From SVFI01 sp045535935 (GTDB lineage Bacteria; Bacillota; Clostridia; Lachnospirales; Lachnospiraceae), in the NCBI GenBank assembly GCA_045535935.1, contig JAZSMO010000039.1, positions 1-64,000 of the forward strand: a stretch of 64,000 nucleotides of DNA, written 5' to 3'. The notes under the pieces were generated by a model. It was not told the DNA's origin and ran no database searches. It saw only the letters and a list, made by a program, of their open reading frames with translations. A program made the translations under genes and the position numbers. Shown piece by piece: positions 61,371-64,000 of the stretch. Position 1 is the stretch's first letter. The number at the start of each line of letters is the position of its first letter.

Positions 61371-61706
61371 TTACAGCAACCTTGACATTTATATGGGAAA
61401 TGCTATAATTTAAATATAAATAAGTTATCTAGCTTCATAAGAAGCATTGGCCATACGGCTTTTCTAGAGAAAGAGTTGTGTTACACAACTCTTTCTCATA
61501 TTTTACATATACTGTTTATGTAATCTAGTCTGTTTTACAGGCATTGCACAGCTTTTCTAAAGGCCCTCTGCTTAACCAGAGGGTCTAACTTTTCTTGATA
61601 ACAAGTATTCCACTGACATCACACATTACCCTCACTTTGGGAGCAAAAAGCAGACGGTCAGCAGTAGCCCGCAGCCAATCAGCCGTCGCCTACGGCTCGC
61701 CAATCA
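61371..61706. other. Gene-free stretch with three hairpins
   Basis: 336 bases without a supported gene. It holds a strong 14-base stem (61467-61480 with 61484-61497), a likely terminator for the toxin gene; a second stem (61561-61570 with 61577-61586, one G-T pair) followed by a moderately T-rich stretch; and a short stem (61681-61686 with 61692-61697) just past the rlmD-type gene stop. No tRNA or known small RNA was recognised. Confidence 0.6.
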
Positions 61707-63182
61707 CTAAGTCTCCCTGTATGGACCTCCGTAATCTACTCTCACTTCGCTTACGCTCGTTTTCACTAAGAGCACACATGTCTCCACATGCACAGTCCCC
61801 GGAAACATATCGACGCAGCAGGCCTTTTCCATGCAATAACCGTTCTCCTCAAACACCGCAAGGTCACGGGCCAGGGATGTCGGCTTACAGGAAATATACA
61901 CCAATCGGTCCACACCGTAATCAATAATCTTCTTGAGGGCTTTCGGGTGAATTCCGTCACGTGGCGGATCCAAGATGATAAAATCCGGTTTTTCCTCGAT
62001 ATCGTCCAGAACTTTCAGCACATCACCCGCAATAAACTCGCAGTTATGTAAACCATTGAGTTCTGCATTCTTTTTTGCAGCTTCCACAGCTTCTTCCACA
62101 ATCTCTACACCGATCACCTTCTTTGACACCGGTGCCATAAGCTGTGCAATCGTTCCGGTTCCGGAATATAAGTCAAAGACAACTTTATCCGGCGCCCCGC
62201 CGCCGGTCAGGTCCCCGATATAAGAACGGGCTGTGTCATAGAGCACCTCCGCTCCGAGGGAATTGGTCTGGAAAAACGAAAACTCTGTAATCTTAAATTT
62301 CAGTCCCAGCAATTCCTCATAAAAGTAATCCTGTCCGTAAAGCACCTTTGTTGCGTCATTTTTTACGACATCAGCCACCGAATCATTTTCCGTGTGAAGA
62401 ATACCGACCAGTTTTCCGGAAAATGCACTTTCTAGTTTACATAACACCGAAACATATCCCTGAAGCAAGTCTTCGCAGGCCTTTTCTGTATTTTCTACGC
62501 CCAGACACTCCTTCTGCGATGTCGTAATCAGCGCTACCATAATCTCGCCGGTCTTTACGGCCTTTCGCACCAATAGATGTCTGATATATCCTTCTCCCCG
62601 CATGCGGTGGTAAAACGGTGTCTCACTTTCTTTAAAATAATCCAAAGTTGTACGCAGAATCAAACGGAAATCTTCATCCACAATCTGACACTGACCCACA
62701 GTCACAATATCATAAAAGCTTCCCCGCTTATGCATTCCGAGACTGAGCGGTCCATCTTTATATTCATCGCCGAAAGAAAACTCCATTTTGTTGCGATAGG
62801 CAAACTGCTTCGGGCTTCCTTTGATTCCTTCAAACAGATAGGACGGCTCTTTGCTTTTACTTATGTAAACCTCATCCAGCAGTCCCTTCACTTGTCCGGA
62901 TTTCAGTTCCAACTGCTTTTCGTAAGGGAGGTTTTGATAGGTACAGCCTCCGCACTGACCGAAATGCGGGCAGGCAGAATCGATCTCACAAGGAGCTTTT
63001 TCCAGCACCTCAAGCACAGTCGCATCGGCTCTTCCTTTTTTCTTCTTTGTCACGCGATACTTCACCGTCTGCCCCGGCAACGCATTTTTTACCGTCACCT
63101 TGTAATCGCCGTTTTCAATCATTCCTTTGTTCGGAAAGTTTACATAACTTACTTTCCCTTCGTAAATTTCACCTTTTTTCAT
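61707..63182 (-). CDS. rlmD: 23S rRNA (uracil-5-)-methyltransferase, RlmD/RumA type
   Basis: 491 residues. An N-terminal TRAM domain (about 1-58) is followed by the 4Fe-4S cysteines CPHFGQCGGCTYQ, a methyltransferase domain (DLYSGTGTIAQLM; VEIVEEAVEAAKKNA), the catalytic-site DPPRDGIHPKAL, ISCKPTSLARDL and the terminal VHVETCVLLVK. It methylates uridine in 23S rRNA or a related RNA. The last 17 residues (TSVSEVRVDYGGPYRET) are an unusual extension; family members generally end soon after ETCVLL. The ribosome site AGGAG precedes the ATG. The 14-base inverted repeat lies in the extension. Confidence 0.92.
   Translation of the reverse strand: MKKGEIYEGKVSYVNFPNKGMIENGDYKVTVKNALPGQTVKYRVTKKKKGRADATVLEVLEKAPCEIDSACPHFGQCGGCTYQNLPYEKQLELKSGQVKGLLDEVYISKSKEPSYLFEGIKGSPKQFAYRNKMEFSFGDEYKDGPLSLGMHKRGSFYDIVTVGQCQIVDEDFRLILRTTLDYFKESETPFYHRMRGEGYIRHLLVRKAVKTGEIMVALITTSQKECLGVENTEKACEDLLQGYVSVLCKLESAFSGKLVGILHTENDSVADVVKNDATKVLYGQDYFYEELLGLKFKITEFSFFQTNSLGAEVLYDTARSYIGDLTGGGAPDKVVFDLYSGTGTIAQLMAPVSKKVIGVEIVEEAVEAAKKNAELNGLHNCEFIAGDVLKVLDDIEEKPDFIILDPPRDGIHPKALKKIIDYGVDRLVYISCKPTSLARDLAVFEENGYCMEKACCVDMFPGTVHVETCVLLVKTSVSEVRVDYGGPYRET
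61720..61733. repeat. 14-base inverted repeat, right copy
   Basis: Exact reverse complement of 60798-60811. It falls in the codons of the unusual C-terminal tail of the rlmD-type protein (DYGGPY). Confidence 0.6.
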
Positions 63183-63192
63183 TTTTTCTCCT

Positions 63193-63223
63193 AAAAAACG
63201 GGACTCCGTCGGAATCCCGTTTT
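63193..63223 (-). terminator. Terminator of the small acidic membrane protein gene
   Basis: A stem with one mismatch (63198-63207 with 63211-63220) is followed on the minus strand by six T. It stands between the small gene and the rlmD-type gene. Confidence 0.75.
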
Positions 63224-63251
63224 CATCTCTTATTTATTCGGTTTGCAGATA

Positions 63252-63518
63252 TTATTCTGCGTCAGCCTTCTTTGCTTCTTCCTCTTCCTCAAAGAAGTCA
63301 TCATCAAAATCATCATCGAAATCATCCTCGAAATCTTCCAGATAATCCGGTGTAAAATACAAATATACCGCATAAGCAATCGCTGCGATCACTGCTACTG
63401 CCCCGATGATCCCGAGCACCCAGAGAAGTACACATGGTTTTTTCTTTTCTTCCTCTTTTTTGATCAGATCATTGGCTTTGATCATTGCGATCATGTCTTC
63501 AATTTTCATATTTTTCAT
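63252..63518 (-). CDS. Small single-span membrane protein with acidic tail
   Basis: 88 residues from the ATG at 63518, which has AAGGTGG about 9 bases upstream. An N-terminal amphipathic, lysine-rich part (KIEDMIAMIKANDLIKKEEE) is followed by one membrane helix (CVLLWVLGIIGAVAVIAAIA) and a tail made almost only of Asp, Glu and Phe (DDDFDDDFFEEEEE). The family was not recognised; similar short acidic proteins occur in Lachnospiraceae. It lies between the PcrA and rlmD-type genes with its own terminator. Confidence 0.75.
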   Translation of the reverse strand: MKNMKIEDMIAMIKANDLIKKEEEKKKPCVLLWVLGIIGAVAVIAAIAYAVYLYFTPDYLEDFEDDFDDDFDDDFFEEEEEAKKADAE

Positions 63519-63593
63519 AACGCATTCCACCTTTCTGCTATAGTTGCCCCTATATATGAACCTATTTTAACACATTTTCCGGCTCTTTACTAC

Positions 63594-64000
63594 TTAAATT
63601 TTCGTGAGCTTTGCAAAAGTTGCATACATAATTTTCTGCCCGCACTCATCGAAAGACACCGTCACTTTGACATCCTTCGGTCCCGGTTCCATCTGCAGCA
63701 CCTCTCCATCTCCGAAGCGACTGTGACGCACCCGGTCGCCCACCTTATAGTTTATCGCAGAGGACGTTGCATTATTCACCGCCGATGCCTGCGCAATAAA
63801 TGGTTTCACACTATCCGGCGTAGTTTTCGGTTTTAAAATTGCTTTTGGTCGTGTGATCCCGATGGATGATGGTGCTTTTGGGTTTACATAACTCGCACTT
63901 GTCGTTCGTCTCTCATGGTTTACATAAGTCGAACCACCTGCAAAATCATACGGCTTCTGCTTAAAGCTGTAACGCTCTCTGGAATCATCCTCGTAATCCG
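63594..64000 (-). CDS. pcrA: ATP-dependent helicase PcrA/UvrD, C-terminal fragment
   Basis: The last 135 or so codons of a gene that runs off the right edge. The disordered linker (SFKQKPYDFAGG, then KPKTTPDSVKP) and the closing Tudor-like domain YKVGDRVRHSRFGDGEVLQM with VKVTVSFDECGQKIM are typical of the PcrA C-terminus, which binds RNA polymerase. The helicase motifs are outside the window. PcrA acts in repair, plasmid replication and transcription-coupled processes. Confidence 0.88.
   Translation of the reverse strand, partial: DYEDDSRERYSFKQKPYDFAGGSTYVNHERRTTSASYVNPKAPSSIGITRPKAILKPKTTPDSVKPFIAQASAVNNATSSAINYKVGDRVRHSRFGDGEVLQMEPGPKDVKVTVSFDECGQKIMYATFAKLTKI

Noticed and set aside
1..64000. 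CRISPR arrays, tRNA or rRNA genes
   Set aside because: No regularly spaced direct repeats, cloverleaf-like sequences or rRNA segments were recognised in the gaps between genes.

Overview
The window looks like chromosomal DNA of a spore-forming, low-to-moderate GC Gram-positive anaerobe, most likely a member of the Clostridia close to Lachnospiraceae. The basis is the presence of sigK, spoIIP and gpr, a prepilin/PilB/PilC/PilT pilus locus, several radical SAM and ferredoxin-containing enzymes, ECF-transporter S components, BspA-type leucine-rich repeats and strong AGGAGG ribosome binding sites. No species is claimed. No tRNA, rRNA, CRISPR array or intact insertion sequence was seen.

Layout. 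1-3.6 kb: type IV pilus operon on the minus strand (pilB, pilC, two prepilins, the last cut by the window edge). 3.8-9.5 kb: giant BspA-like repeat surface protein. 9.6-14.3 kb: dprA, comM, pilT and sigK. 14.4-17.4 kb: hemW and lepA. 17.5-29.0 kb: an apparent insert between lepA and spoIIP. It holds a tandemly duplicated YfhO-type membrane protein (plus strand) facing a tight seven-gene minus-strand operon: sugar aminotransferase, two small EamA/SMR-like membrane proteins, radical SAM/SPASM enzyme, aldehyde dehydrogenase, ATP-grasp ligase and polyprenyl-phosphate-type glycosyltransferase. 29.1-31.8 kb: spoIIP, rpsT, gpr. 31.8-33.6 kb: TPM-domain protein and zinc-ribbon protein. 33.8-36.0 kb: amino-acid ABC transporter whose binding protein appears circularly permuted. 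36.06-36.28 kb: a 227-nt foldback. 36.3-43.8 kb: minus-strand run with two NhaC antiporters, a DUF1893 protein, an ECF S component, two ferredoxin-type aldo/keto reductases and an SDR. 43.9-46.8 kb: vitamin B6 operon (pyridoxal kinase, S component) continuing into a radical SAM protein and an SseB-macrodomain protein. 46.9-50.2 kb: two-component pair. 50.4-53.2 kb: DUF2207 protein and LemA. 53.2-58.5 kb: operon with homospermidine-synthase-like, unknown, glutathionylspermidine-synthase-like, flavin reductase and kinase-acetyltransferase fusion proteins. 58.7-61.4 kb: a patch of damaged or accessory genes (ORF6N protein, acetyltransferase remnant, frameshifted MazF-like toxin). 61.7-64.0 kb: rlmD-type methyltransferase, a small acidic membrane protein and the C-terminus of PcrA helicase.

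How the genes may work together. The clearest candidate for an undescribed system is the 17.5-29.0 kb block. It contains the parts of an Arn/CsbB-YfhO type pathway (amino-sugar making, lipid loading, flipping, transfer) plus radical SAM, aldehyde dehydrogenase and ATP-grasp steps that could build and attach an unusual acyl or aminoacyl group. A second candidate is the polyamine-conjugate-like operon at 53.2-56.6 kb. Other sequence-level surprises are the circularly permuted binding protein, the 227-nt foldback, a sigK gene without a pro-sequence, and terminators of minus-strand genes buried in the coding ends of their convergent neighbours. All functions are inferred from recognisable family features read by eye; no database search was possible.
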